This document shows, in pieces, positions 35,355 through 45,244 of a stretch of DNA of 64,000 nt. The stretch comes from Thermomonas sp. HDW16. GTDB taxonomy: Bacteria > Pseudomonadota > Gammaproteobacteria > Xanthomonadales > Xanthomonadaceae. The position numbers were made by a program, and so were the translations under genes. Below the pieces are notes generated by a model. That model ran no database searches and was not told where the DNA came from. It saw nothing but the letters and a program-made list of their open reading frames with translations. Position 1 is the first letter of the stretch. Every line of letters begins with the position of its first letter. The stretch lies in assembly GCF_011302915.1 (NCBI RefSeq), contig NZ_CP049872.1, positions 2,108,001-2,172,000 on the forward strand, in the 5' to 3' direction.

Positions 35355-36362
35355 TTACAGACGAGACGCGATCGCCTTCGCGAACGACAGCGTGTTGCCC
35401 TCGCCGCCCAGATCCGGGGTCAGCGAATCCTTGGCCTCCAGGGTGCCGACAATCGCCGCACGCAGGCGTTCGGCCTGTTCCGGCAGGGCCAGGTGGTCGA
35501 GCATCTGCGCCGCGCCCAACAGCAGCGCGCAGGGATTGGCGATGCCCTTGCCGGCGATATCCGGCGCGGAGCCGTGCACGGCTTCGAAGATGGCCGCCTC
35601 GGTGCCGATATTGGCACCCGGGGCCAGCCCCAGGCCGCCGACCAGGCCGGCGCACAGGTCGGAAATGATGTCGCCGAACAGGTTGGTGGTGACGATGATG
35701 TCGAACTGTTCCGGCTTCATCACCAGCTGCATGCAGGTGTTGTCAACGATCATCTCGTTGCACTGGATGTCCGGGTACTGCTGCGCCACTTCACGCGCGG
35801 TGCGCAGGAACAGGCCGCTGGTCGACTTCAGGATATTGGCCTTGTGCACCACGGTGACCTTCTTGCGGCCGGTCTTGCGGGCCAGGTCGAAGGCGTAGCG
35901 GACGATGCGTTCGGAACCGCGACGCGTGGTCTTGGTGATCGAGGTCGCCACTTCGCCATCGGCCGACAGTTCCTGGCCTTCGGCGCTGTACGCGCCTTCG
36001 GTGTTCTCTCGCACAGTGATCAGGTCCACACCGCTCGGAAAACGCGACCTCGTATTCGGGAACGACTTCGCTGGGCGCACGTTCGCGTACAGGTCGAAGC
36101 GCTTGCGCAGCTCGACATTGATCGAGGAGAAGCCCTCGCCGACCGGCGTGGTCAGCGGCGATTTCAGCGCGATGCGGTTCTTGCGAATCGAATCCATCGT
36201 CGCGGCCGGCAGCAACTCGCCGTGCTTTTCCAGCGCGACCAGGCCGGCGTCGGCGAATTCGTAGGTGAGGCCCAGCTGCATGGCATCGAGCACATGCAAG
36301 GTGGCGTCCATGATTTCCGGGCCGATGCCGTCGCCGCGGATGACCGTGATGGTTGTCGTCAT
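35355..36362 (-). CDS. NAD-type isocitrate dehydrogenase
   Basis: 335 residues from MTTTITVIRGDGIGPEI. It belongs to the isocitrate/isopropylmalate dehydrogenase family. The substrate loop reads LKSPLTTPVGEGFSSINVELR, and VRENTEGAYSAEGQE is the NAD-IDH type motif rather than the leuB one. The C-terminal cofactor region has GLAPGANIG and HGSAPDIAGKGIANP; the His-Gly-Ser-Ala-Pro-Asp-Ile context indicates NAD preference. It oxidises isocitrate to 2-oxoglutarate in the TCA cycle. The short monomer is typical of xanthomonads, which use an NAD enzyme. Isopropylmalate or homoisocitrate use cannot be fully excluded. Confidence 0.88.
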   Translation of the reverse strand: MTTTITVIRGDGIGPEIMDATLHVLDAMQLGLTYEFADAGLVALEKHGELLPAATMDSIRKNRIALKSPLTTPVGEGFSSINVELRKRFDLYANVRPAKSFPNTRSRFPSGVDLITVRENTEGAYSAEGQELSADGEVATSITKTTRRGSERIVRYAFDLARKTGRKKVTVVHKANILKSTSGLFLRTAREVAQQYPDIQCNEMIVDNTCMQLVMKPEQFDIIVTTNLFGDIISDLCAGLVGGLGLAPGANIGTEAAIFEAVHGSAPDIAGKGIANPCALLLGAAQMLDHLALPEQAERLRAAIVGTLEAKDSLTPDLGGEGNTLSFAKAIASRL

Positions 36363-36470
36363 TGTTCGATGCTTCCAGACAGGCGGAAACCGCGCATTCA
36401 CGCGGTTTCAAGGTGATATGCAGCCTGCAATTATGACAGATGCCGTGCGCCGCCGTATGCGGCAGGGCAT

Positions 36471-36857
36471 TCAACCATGGTCGTGTACAGCGGGCGTTGC
36501 GGCTTCGCCCTGTTCCAGCTTGTCGAGGAAATCCACCGCGCGACGCAGGTGCGGGATGACGATGGAACCACCGACCACCAGCCCAACCGAGAACGCCTCG
36601 AACATCTCGTCGCGGTTCACACCCGCTTCCTTGCACTGCGCCACGTGGTAGCTGATGCAGTCGTCGCAGCGCAGCACCATCGAGGCCACCAGTCCGCACA
36701 GTTCCTTGGTCTTCACGTCCAGCGCGCCGGGCTGGTACGTCTGCGTATCCAGCGCGAAGAAGCGACGCACTACCCGGTTGGGTTCGGCCAGGATGCGCTC
36801 GTTCATGCGCTGGCGGAATTCGGTGAACTCCTTCAGCCGATCCTGCTCGCCGCTCAT
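36471..36857 (-). CDS. Carboxymuconolactone decarboxylase/AhpD-like protein
   Basis: 128 residues. The AhpD-type active site CDDCISYH (Cys at about 63 and 66 with His 70) lies in a helical CMD domain, followed by GVNRDEMFEAFSVGLVVGG. Members act as alkyl hydroperoxidase partners or disulfide reductants. It overlaps the end of the glutaredoxin gene by 4 bases, which supports a thiol-redox role. Confidence 0.88.
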   Translation of the reverse strand: MSGEQDRLKEFTEFRQRMNERILAEPNRVVRRFFALDTQTYQPGALDVKTKELCGLVASMVLRCDDCISYHVAQCKEAGVNRDEMFEAFSVGLVVGGSIVIPHLRRAVDFLDKLEQGEAATPAVHDHG

Positions 36858-37150
36858 GCGCCTGTGCCGGACAGCAACGCTTCCAGCTTGCCTTCACGAT
36901 GCAGGGTCATCATGTCGTCGTAACCACCGACATGGGTTTCGCCGATGAAGATCTGCGGCACGCTGGTACGGCGGGTCTTCGCCACCATCTTCTCGCGCTC
37001 GGCCGGATCGGTGTCGATGCGCACTTCCGTCCAGCCCAGGCCCTTGCTCTTCAGGAAATTCTTAGCGGCCACGCAATACGGGCAGATCGCGGTGCTGTAG
37101 ATGGTGATTTCAGGGGCGTTGGCGTCGCTCAAGGCGGTCTCCGGGAACAT
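36854..37150 (-). CDS. grxC: Glutaredoxin 3
   Basis: 98 residues. Active site CPYC (Cys23, Cys26), TSVPQIFIGETHVGGYDDM with the cis-Pro and the glutathione-binding GGYDD. The N-terminus is about ten residues longer than E. coli Grx3. It reduces glutathione-mixed disulfides. It is divergent from the BepA-like protease gene. Confidence 0.95.
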   Translation of the reverse strand: MFPETALSDANAPEITIYSTAICPYCVAAKNFLKSKGLGWTEVRIDTDPAEREKMVAKTRRTSVPQIFIGETHVGGYDDMMTLHREGKLEALLSGTGA

Positions 37151-37264
37151 GCGAGGATGCGGGCGGTCGAACCTCTGTCTGCAATATGCGGTCAGTCACC
37201 ATTATTTTCCAGCCACTCAACCGCCATTCACACCAATGCCGCCACAACACAGCATCCTGCCTGC

Positions 37265-38908
37265 ATGAGCCCAACCCGCTTCCGACGCCTGCGCCCCGCC
37301 GCCCTCGCCTTCGCTCTGTGCTGGGCAACGGCCTCCGCACAGGAGACGCGCCTGCCGGATATCGGCTCATCGGCGGGCAGCGTGCTGTCGCCGGCCAAGC
37401 AGGCCGAGTACGGCTCCATGGTGCTCGCCCAGCTGCGCCACGAGGGCTACATCCTCGACGATCCATTGCTGGACGGCTGGCTGCGCGATGTGGGGCTGCG
37501 TCTGGCCGCCGCCAGCGATCGTCCGCAGCAGAGCTTCACCTTTTTCATGCTGCGCGACCGCCAGATCAATGCCTTCGCCACCTTGGGCGGGTACGTGGGG
37601 ATGAACGCCGGGCTGGTGCTGGCCGCCGACCGCGAGGACGAAGTGGCCGGCGTGCTGGCCCACGAAATTTCCCACGTTACCCAGCAACACGTGCTGCGCG
37701 GCGCGGAAAAGGCCCAGCGCGAAAGCCTGCCGATCCTGCTGGCCACGCTGGGCGCGATCATCGCCGCACAGCAGGCCGGCGGCAATTCGAGCGGCGATGC
37801 CACCTCGGCAGCGGTGATGACCGGACTTGGCCTGCTGCAGCAACGGCAGATCGACTACACCCGCGACAATGAAGCAGAAGCAGACCGAGTCGGCATCCGC
37901 ACCCTGGCCAATGCCGGGTTCGATCCGGAAGCGATGGCGGATTTCTTCCAGACCCTGCAATCCGTGGTGCGCATGAACCAAGGCGACGAGCGCAGCCGCA
38001 CGCCCGACTACCTGCAAACCCACCCGGTCACCCTGACCCGCATCAGCGAAGCGCGCGAGCGCGCCGCCAAGCTGGAGAAAAACGCACCTCCAAGCAGCAT
38101 CGGCATCGCCAGCAACCCCTTGCTGCCGGCGGGGTTGCGCATCGAAAGCCAAGGGCCGCGCGGGCGCGGCACCACCGGCGACTACGGTTGGGCACGCGAA
38201 CGCCTGCGCGTGCTCAGCGCCAACACCCCGGCACAGGCGGTCCGCGAATACCAACAGATGGCGGCGAAAACACCGCTGGACGATGCCCAACGTTACGGGC
38301 TGGCCTACGCCCACCTGCGCGCCGGTGACGAGGCCAGCGCGTTGAAGGAACTCGCACCACTACAGGCCGCGCATCCGGACAGCCTGTGGCTGCAGATCAG
38401 CCTGGGCGAGATGGAGGCGAAGGCCGGCCGCATCGCGGAAGCCGACAAACGCTTCGAAACCCTGTTGGCGCGGATGCCCACCCACCGCGCCCTGGTCCTG
38501 AGCTACGCGCAGGTGCTGGCCGAGCGCAACACCAAGGCCAGCGGCACCCGCGCGGTGGCCGTGCTACGGCCACTATTGGCAACGACTTCCAACGATGCGC
38601 TGTTCCAGCAGACCTATGCCCGCGCGAATGAAATCGCCGGCGACGACGTCCGCGCCGGCGAAGCCTGGGCTGAGGCCGCCTATCTGGGCGGCCGACCGGA
38701 ACAGGCACTGGTACAACTGAACAACCTGAAAAAGCGCGGGAACCTCGATTACTACGCGCGCAGCCGGATCGACGCTCGCATCGCCGCGATCACCCCAACC
38801 GTGCTGGAACTGCGCCGCCAAGGCGTGCGCGACGAGGACGCCACCGGCAAATGGAGCCTGGGCATGCGTGCCGGTGAGCATGGCGACAGCACGCGACCGA
38901 CTTGGTGA
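37265..38908 (+). CDS. M48 metalloprotease with TPR repeats (BepA-like)
   Basis: 547 residues from MSPTRFRRLRPAALAFA with a cleavable signal peptide ending near ATASA (residue 25), so it is periplasmic. The zinc site is HEISH (His133, Glu134, His137), with the third ligand in DNEAEADRVG (about 205). From about 310 on the protein is helical TPR repeats. BepA checks assembly of LptD and other outer-membrane proteins and degrades stalled ones. Its end is only a few bases from the Pho box of phoB. Confidence 0.92.
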   Translation: MSPTRFRRLRPAALAFALCWATASAQETRLPDIGSSAGSVLSPAKQAEYGSMVLAQLRHEGYILDDPLLDGWLRDVGLRLAAASDRPQQSFTFFMLRDRQINAFATLGGYVGMNAGLVLAADREDEVAGVLAHEISHVTQQHVLRGAEKAQRESLPILLATLGAIIAAQQAGGNSSGDATSAAVMTGLGLLQQRQIDYTRDNEAEADRVGIRTLANAGFDPEAMADFFQTLQSVVRMNQGDERSRTPDYLQTHPVTLTRISEARERAAKLEKNAPPSSIGIASNPLLPAGLRIESQGPRGRGTTGDYGWARERLRVLSANTPAQAVREYQQMAAKTPLDDAQRYGLAYAHLRAGDEASALKELAPLQAAHPDSLWLQISLGEMEAKAGRIAEADKRFETLLARMPTHRALVLSYAQVLAERNTKASGTRAVAVLRPLLATTSNDALFQQTYARANEIAGDDVRAGEAWAEAAYLGGRPEQALVQLNNLKKRGNLDYYARSRIDARIAAITPTVLELRRQGVRDEDATGKWSLGMRAGEHGDSTRPTW

Positions 38909-38911
38909 CAA

Positions 38912-38944
38912 CGTCACAAAGTCGTCATAAAAGCGTCGTGTAAT
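38912..38944 (+). promoter_or_regulatory. Pho box upstream of phoB
   Basis: Three direct repeats at exact 11-base steps: CGTCACAAAGT (38912), CGTCATAAAAG (38923) and CGTCGTGTAAT (38934). They match the Pho box pattern of CTGTCAT units separated by four A/T-rich bases. They lie 40-72 bases upstream of the phoB ATG, suggesting PhoB autoregulates the operon. Confidence 0.8.
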
Positions 38945-38983
38945 GGCAGGATAGCCGCTGTTGCGGCGCAACCACCCGGTGCC

Positions 38984-39685
38984 ATGCAAAAGCGCATTCT
39001 GATCGTCGACGACGAACCCGCGATCCGCGACATGGTCGCCTATGCCCTGCGCAAGGGCGATTTCGACCCGGTGCTGGCCGGCGATGCGCGCGAAGCGCAG
39101 GCACAGATCGCCGAACGCGTGCCGGACCTGATCCTGCTCGACTGGATGCTGCCTGGCACCAGCGGCCTGGAACTGGCGCGGCGTTGGCGGCGCGAGGCGC
39201 TGACCCGCGACATTCCGATCATCATGCTGACCGCCCGCGGCGAGGAAAACGATCGCGTCGGCGGGCTCGAGGCCGGCGTCGACGACTACGTGGTCAAGCC
39301 ATTCTCCGCGCGCGAACTGCTGGCGCGGATGCGCGCGGTGATGCGCCGTTCGCGCGAGGACGACGAGGACGGCAGCGTGCAGGTCGGCGGCCTGCGCATC
39401 GACGGTGCCGCGCACCGGGTGTACGCCGATGCCGACGGCGCCGCCACCCCGGTGCACATCGGCCCCACCGAATACCGCCTGCTGCATTTCTTCATGACCC
39501 ACCCGGAACGCGTCTACTCGCGCTCGCAGCTGCTGGACCACGTTTGGGGCGGCAGCGTGTACGTGGAGGAACGCACCGTGGACGTGCACATCCGCCGCTT
39601 GCGCAAGACGCTGGAACCGCATCGACTGGATCCAATGGTGCAGACCGTGCGCGGTGCCGGCTACCGTTTCTCGGCAGCCGCGTGA
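38984..39685 (+). CDS. phoB: Phosphate regulon response regulator PhoB
   Basis: 233 residues. Receiver domain with phosphoacceptor Asp53 ([10 protein letters not shown]), acidic pair at DDEP and Lys in [13 protein letters not shown]; OmpR-type winged helix at 135-230 with [29 protein letters not shown]. Phosphorylated PhoB binds Pho boxes and activates phosphate uptake genes. It is followed by phoR after 47 bases. Confidence 0.97.
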   Translation: MQKRILIVDDEPAIRDMVAYALRKGDFDPVLAGDAREAQAQIAERVPDLILLDWMLPGTSGLELARRWRREALTRDIPIIMLTARGEENDRVGGLEAGVDDYVVKPFSARELLARMRAVMRRSREDDEDGSVQVGGLRIDGAAHRVYADADGAATPVHIGPTEYRLLHFFMTHPERVYSRSQLLDHVWGGSVYVEERTVDVHIRRLRKTLEPHRLDPMVQTVRGAGYRFSAAA

Positions 39686-39732
39686 ACCCCGCGTGCAACG
39701 CGGCAGACGCATGCAACGCCTAGACTGAGCGC

Positions 39733-41060
<1,328 letters not shown>

Positions 41061-41064
<4 letters not shown>

Positions 41065-43139
41065 ACATCGAGCAACCCATGACCTCCCTGCGCGATCCGT
41101 CGCTGTACGCCAACCGCGAACTGTCGCAACTCGATTTCAATTTCCGCGTGCTCGCCCAGGCGCAGGATCCATCGGTGCCGCTACTGGAGCGGCTGCGCTT
41201 CCTGTGCATCAGTTGCACCAACCTCGATGAATTCTTCGAGATTCGCGGCGGTTCGGTGCGCCACGCCATCGAATTCGGCGGCCCGCCCTCGCCCGATGGG
41301 CTGGCCCCGGCCACCTTGCTCAACCGCATCCACGACCGCGCCGCGGAACTGGTGCAAGCGCAGTACCGCTGTTTCTACGAAGAGATCCGCCCGGCGCTGG
41401 ATGCTGAAGGCATCCGGCTATTGCAGCGCGAGCAATGGAGCAAGGAACAGACCGCGTGGCTGCGCGAACACTTCCGCAACGAGATCATGCCGGTGCTGTC
41501 GCCGCTGGGCCTGGATACCGCGCATCCGTTCCCGAAGATCCTCAACAAGTCGCTGAACGTGGTGGTGCTGCTGGAAGGCAAGGACGCATTCGGCCGCGAG
41601 GGCCACATGGCCATCGTGCGTGCACCGCGTTCGCTGCCTCGGATCATCCGTCTCCCGGATGCGGACGGCGACGGCGATGCCTTCCACAATTTCGTGTTCC
41701 TGAGCTCGGTGCTGTCCGCCTTCGTGCACGAATTGTTCCCCGGCATGAAGGTCAACGGCGCCTACCAGTTCCGGGTGACCCGCAACTCGGAACTGATCGT
41801 CGACGAGGAAGACGTGGACAACCTGGCGCTGGCCCTGCGCGATGAACTCTTGGGTCGCGGCTACCTGCGCGCGGTGCGGTTGGAGATCGCCGAGCAGTGC
41901 CCGCAGGAGATCGTCGACAGCCTGCTGGCCAACTTCGAGTTGCCGGCCAACGCGGTGTACAAGATCAACGGCCCGGTCAATCTCAACCGGGTGATCCAGG
42001 TGTACGACCTGGTGCACCGCCCCGACCTCAAGTTCCCGCCGTTCCAGCCGCGCCTGCTGCGCGACGTGGATGCGATGTTCGAGAACATCCGCCAGGGCGA
42101 TGTGTTGCTCCACCACCCCTACGACGCCTTCGCACCGGTGCTGGAACTGATCCGCCAGGCCGCGGACGACCCGAACGTGCTGGCGATCAAGCAGACCCTG
42201 TACCGCGCCGGCAAGGATTCGGCGATCGTCGAGCACCTGATCCAGGCCGCTCGCAACGGCAAGGACGTGACCGTGGTGGTCGAGTTGCGCGCGCGCTTCG
42301 ACGAGGAAGCCAACCTGGGCCTCGCGGACCGCCTGCAGGATGCCGGCGTGCAGGTGGTGTATGGCGTGGTGGGCTACAAGACCCACGCCAAGATGCTGCT
42401 GATCGTGCGCCGCGAAGGCCAGGAACTGCGCCGCTACGTGCACCTGGGCACCGGCAACTACCATTCCGGCACCGCGCGCGCCTACACCGATTTCAGCCTG
42501 ATGACCGCCAACCCGGACATCGGCCACGACGTGCACCTGATCTTCCAGCAACTGTCCGGCCTGGCCGCGCCGTTGAAGCTCAAATACCTGCTGCAATCGC
42601 CGTTCACCCTGCACAGCGGCGTGCTGCACCGGATCGAGCGCGAAGCGGAACATGCACGTGCCGGCAAACCTGCACGCATCATCGCCAAGATGAACGCCTT
42701 GAACGAGCCGCAGGTGATCGGCGCGCTGTACGCGGCGTCGCAGGCGGGCGTGGAGATCGACCTCGTCGTGCGCGGCGCCTGCACCTTGCGGCCGGGCATC
42801 CCCGGTATTTCCAACAACATCCGCGTGCGCTCGATCGTCGGCCGCTTCCTCGAGCATCATCGCGTCTGGTGGTTCGGCAACGACGGGGCGCCGGATCTGT
42901 ACTGCTCCTCCGCCGACTGGCTGGAACGCAACCTGCTGCGCCGGGTCGAGACCGCTTTCCCGATCCTCGATCCCGCCTGCGCGCAACGGGTGCGCCGCGA
43001 AGGCCTGCTCAATTACCTGGCCGACAACCAGAACGCATGGGAGCTGGATGCCGACGGCAATTACGGCAAGATCGAGCCGACTGATGGCGAAGCGCCGTTC
43101 TCCGCGCAACTGTCGCTGCTCGATGGGTTGTATATCTGA
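41061..43139 (+). CDS. ppk1: Polyphosphate kinase 1
   Basis: 692 residues, normal for PPK1. It starts near YANRELSQLDFNFRVL, the conserved N-domain opening. The phosphorylated His lies in VGYKTHAKMLLIVRR (about 440), and the second conserved region HLGTGNYHSGTARAYTDFSL follows. It transfers the ATP gamma-phosphate reversibly onto polyphosphate. The ATG overlaps the phoR stop (ATGA), directly tying its expression to the Pho regulon. Confidence 0.97.
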
Positions 43140-43196
43140 GCCGCTGGCCAGCAGCGATAATGCGCAGATGAATCCGCACCCAGCCATCGCCAGCGC

Positions 43197-44747
43197 ATGA
43201 GATCCGTCCCGCGACGCGGCAGCACCTTGCGCGCATCCGCGCCCGCACCGCTGCGCGATGGCGACATGCTGGCCGCGCTTGACCTGGGCTCCAACAGCTT
43301 CCACATGGTGGTGGCGCAGATGGTGCTGGGCCAGCTGCGGGTGGTCGACCGCCTGCGCGAAACCGTGCGCATGGCCGAAGGGCTCGACGGTTTCGGCGGC
43401 CTTGCACCCGAGGTGCGCGACCGTGCGCTGGACTGCCTGTCGCGCTTCGGCCAGCGCATCGCCGACATCCCGCCACAGCGCGTCCGCGCGGTGGCCACCA
43501 ATACCGTGCGCCAACTGCGCGTGCCGGAGAATTTCCTGCTTCCGGCGGAAACCGCGCTGGGGCACAACATCGACGTGATCTCCGGGCGCGAGGAAGCGCG
43601 CCTGGTCTATCTCGGCGTCGCCCATGCGCAACCGCCGAAGGACGGCCAGCTGCGACTTGTGATCGACATCGGCGGCGGCTCCACCGAATGCATCATCGGC
43701 AGCGGACTGGACGCCATCGAACGCGAAAGCCTGCAAGCCGGCTGCGTGGCCAGCACGCGTCGTTTCTTCGCCAGCGGCAAACTCTCGCGCAAGCGCTGGA
43801 ACGCGGCATTAACCGAAGTCACCGCCGAATTCCAGCAATTCGCGGCGGCCTATCGTTCGCTGGGCTGGGACGAGGCGATCGGTTCGTCCGGCACCAACAA
43901 GGCGATCGGCGAAATCTGCGCGGCGATGAAGCTGACCAAGGGCGCAGTCACCGCCGAGGCCTTGCCGCAAGTGCGCGAACGCCTGCTGCAGGCCGAACGC
44001 ATCGATGACATCGACCTGCCCGGCCTGTCTTCCGACCGACGTCCGATCATCGCCGGCGGCATCCTGGTATTGGAAGCGGTGTTCGCCGCCCTGGGCCTGC
44101 AGCGGATGCACGTGAGCAAGGCCGCGCTGCGCGAAGGCGTGCTGTACGACATGCTGGGCCGCGGCGGCGCCGACGACCCGCGCGATGCCTCCACAGCGGC
44201 ACTGATGCAGCGTTACGGCATCGATGTCGCGCAAGCGCGGCGCGTGGAAGGCACGGCGCTGCAACTGTTCGACCAGGTGGCGAAAGCCTGGAACCTGGAT
44301 GCCGACGACCGCCAGATGCTGTCGCGCGCGGCGCGTTTGCACGAGATCGGGCTGGCCATCGCGCATAGCGGCTACCACGTGCATGGCGCCTACATCCTGG
44401 AGCATTCCGACATCGCCGGCTTCTCGCAACAGGAGCAGCGCTTCCTCGCCGCACTGGTGCGCACGCATCGTCGCGGCATCCCGAAGTCCGCGTTCGAGAT
44501 GATCCCGGACCGCCTGTTGTCGAATGCCCGCCGCAACGCCGCCCTGCTGCGCCTGGCCGTGCTGCTGCACCGCGGGCACGACAACGAAGGCATCCCCGCC
44601 CTGCAACTGCAGGCCGATGGCGGAACGCTCATCCTGGCGCTGGACAAGCGCTGGCTGCAGGCGCGTCCACTGCTGCGCGCCGACCTGGAGGGCGAGCCCG
44701 AAGACATGCTGGGACTGGGCGTACAGTTGCGGCTCGCGACCGAATAG
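43197..44747 (+). CDS. ppx: Exopolyphosphatase
   Basis: 516 residues. Ppx/GppA fold: ALDLGSNSFHMVVAQ (about 25-39), ISGREEARLVYLGV and LVIDIGGGSTECIIG (about 157) form the two sugar-kinase-like lobes; a C-terminal HD-like helical domain (about 320-500; AARLHEIGLAIAHSGYHVHG) follows. It releases phosphate from polyphosphate chain ends. It is 57 bases after ppk. An in-frame ATG at 43266 is an alternative start. Confidence 0.95.
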   Translation: MRSVPRRGSTLRASAPAPLRDGDMLAALDLGSNSFHMVVAQMVLGQLRVVDRLRETVRMAEGLDGFGGLAPEVRDRALDCLSRFGQRIADIPPQRVRAVATNTVRQLRVPENFLLPAETALGHNIDVISGREEARLVYLGVAHAQPPKDGQLRLVIDIGGGSTECIIGSGLDAIERESLQAGCVASTRRFFASGKLSRKRWNAALTEVTAEFQQFAAAYRSLGWDEAIGSSGTNKAIGEICAAMKLTKGAVTAEALPQVRERLLQAERIDDIDLPGLSSDRRPIIAGGILVLEAVFAALGLQRMHVSKAALREGVLYDMLGRGGADDPRDASTAALMQRYGIDVAQARRVEGTALQLFDQVAKAWNLDADDRQMLSRAARLHEIGLAIAHSGYHVHGAYILEHSDIAGFSQQEQRFLAALVRTHRRGIPKSAFEMIPDRLLSNARRNAALLRLAVLLHRGHDNEGIPALQLQADGGTLILALDKRWLQARPLLRADLEGEPEDMLGLGVQLRLATE

Positions 44748-44756
44748 CGCTGCACG

Positions 44757-45146
44757 ATGCATCCGGACACGCAGGCCTACAACGATGCGCAATCCGCCGC
44801 CGACAAGGCGATCTGCGACTTGCTCGCGCGGCAGATCGGCACTGCATTGCCAGAAGCCGAGAACAAACTCTGGCATCGCCACCCGGTGTGGTTCCTCGAC
44901 GGCAATCCGATCGCCGGCTACAGCAAACTGAAATCCTGCATCCGCCTGCTGTTCTGGAGCGGACAATCCTTCGATGAGGCCGGCCTGCAGGACGAAGGCA
45001 GCTTCAAAGCCGCCGAAGCGCGTTACACCGATGTCGCGCAGGTGGATGTCGAGGCCCTGCAGCGCTGGCTGGGCAAGGCCCGCGACATCCAGTGGGATTA
45101 CAAGAACATCGTCAAGCGCAAGGGCAAGCTCGAACGCTTGAAGTGA
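44757..45146 (+). CDS. DUF1801 domain protein
   Basis: 129 residues. The sequence (LWHRHPVWFLDGNPIAGYS, then KSCIRLLFWSGQSF and KAAEARYTDV) matches the DUF1801/YdhG-like family of small soluble alpha-beta proteins. Function unknown. It starts 9 bases after the ppx stop and may be cotranscribed with the phosphate genes. A hairpin repeat lies just past its end. Confidence 0.75.
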   Translation: MHPDTQAYNDAQSAADKAICDLLARQIGTALPEAENKLWHRHPVWFLDGNPIAGYSKLKSCIRLLFWSGQSFDEAGLQDEGSFKAAEARYTDVAQVDVEALQRWLGKARDIQWDYKNIVKRKGKLERLK

Positions 45147-45158
45147 GCCGCGGGGATG

Positions 45159-45244
45159 GGAAATGGGGTCAGAGTGAAGTTTCCCGTCCAAGGCTCCGAA
45201 CGAGTGGAAATGGTCGACGGGAAATTCACTCTGACCCCATTTCC
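45159..45244 (+). repeat. Long hairpin repeat, copy 1 (GGGGTCAGAGTGAA type)
   Basis: An 86-base palindromic unit. The left arm (45159-45188) begins GGAAATGGGGTCAGAGTGAA; the right arm (45216-45244) is its complement apart from one extra G in the left arm. The 27-base centre contains GAACGAGTGGA. A second copy in the opposite orientation is at 59597-59683. The last base of the repeat is the first base of the S9 peptidase stop codon complement. GGGGTCAGAGT hairpins of this type are often linked to REP-associated Y1 transposases in related genomes; no such transposase is in this window. Confidence 0.85.

Noticed and set aside
41418..43736. 772-residue open frame antisense to ppk
   Set aside because: A His/Gln/Val-rich shadow of a high-GC coding region; ppk on the other strand has full family motifs.
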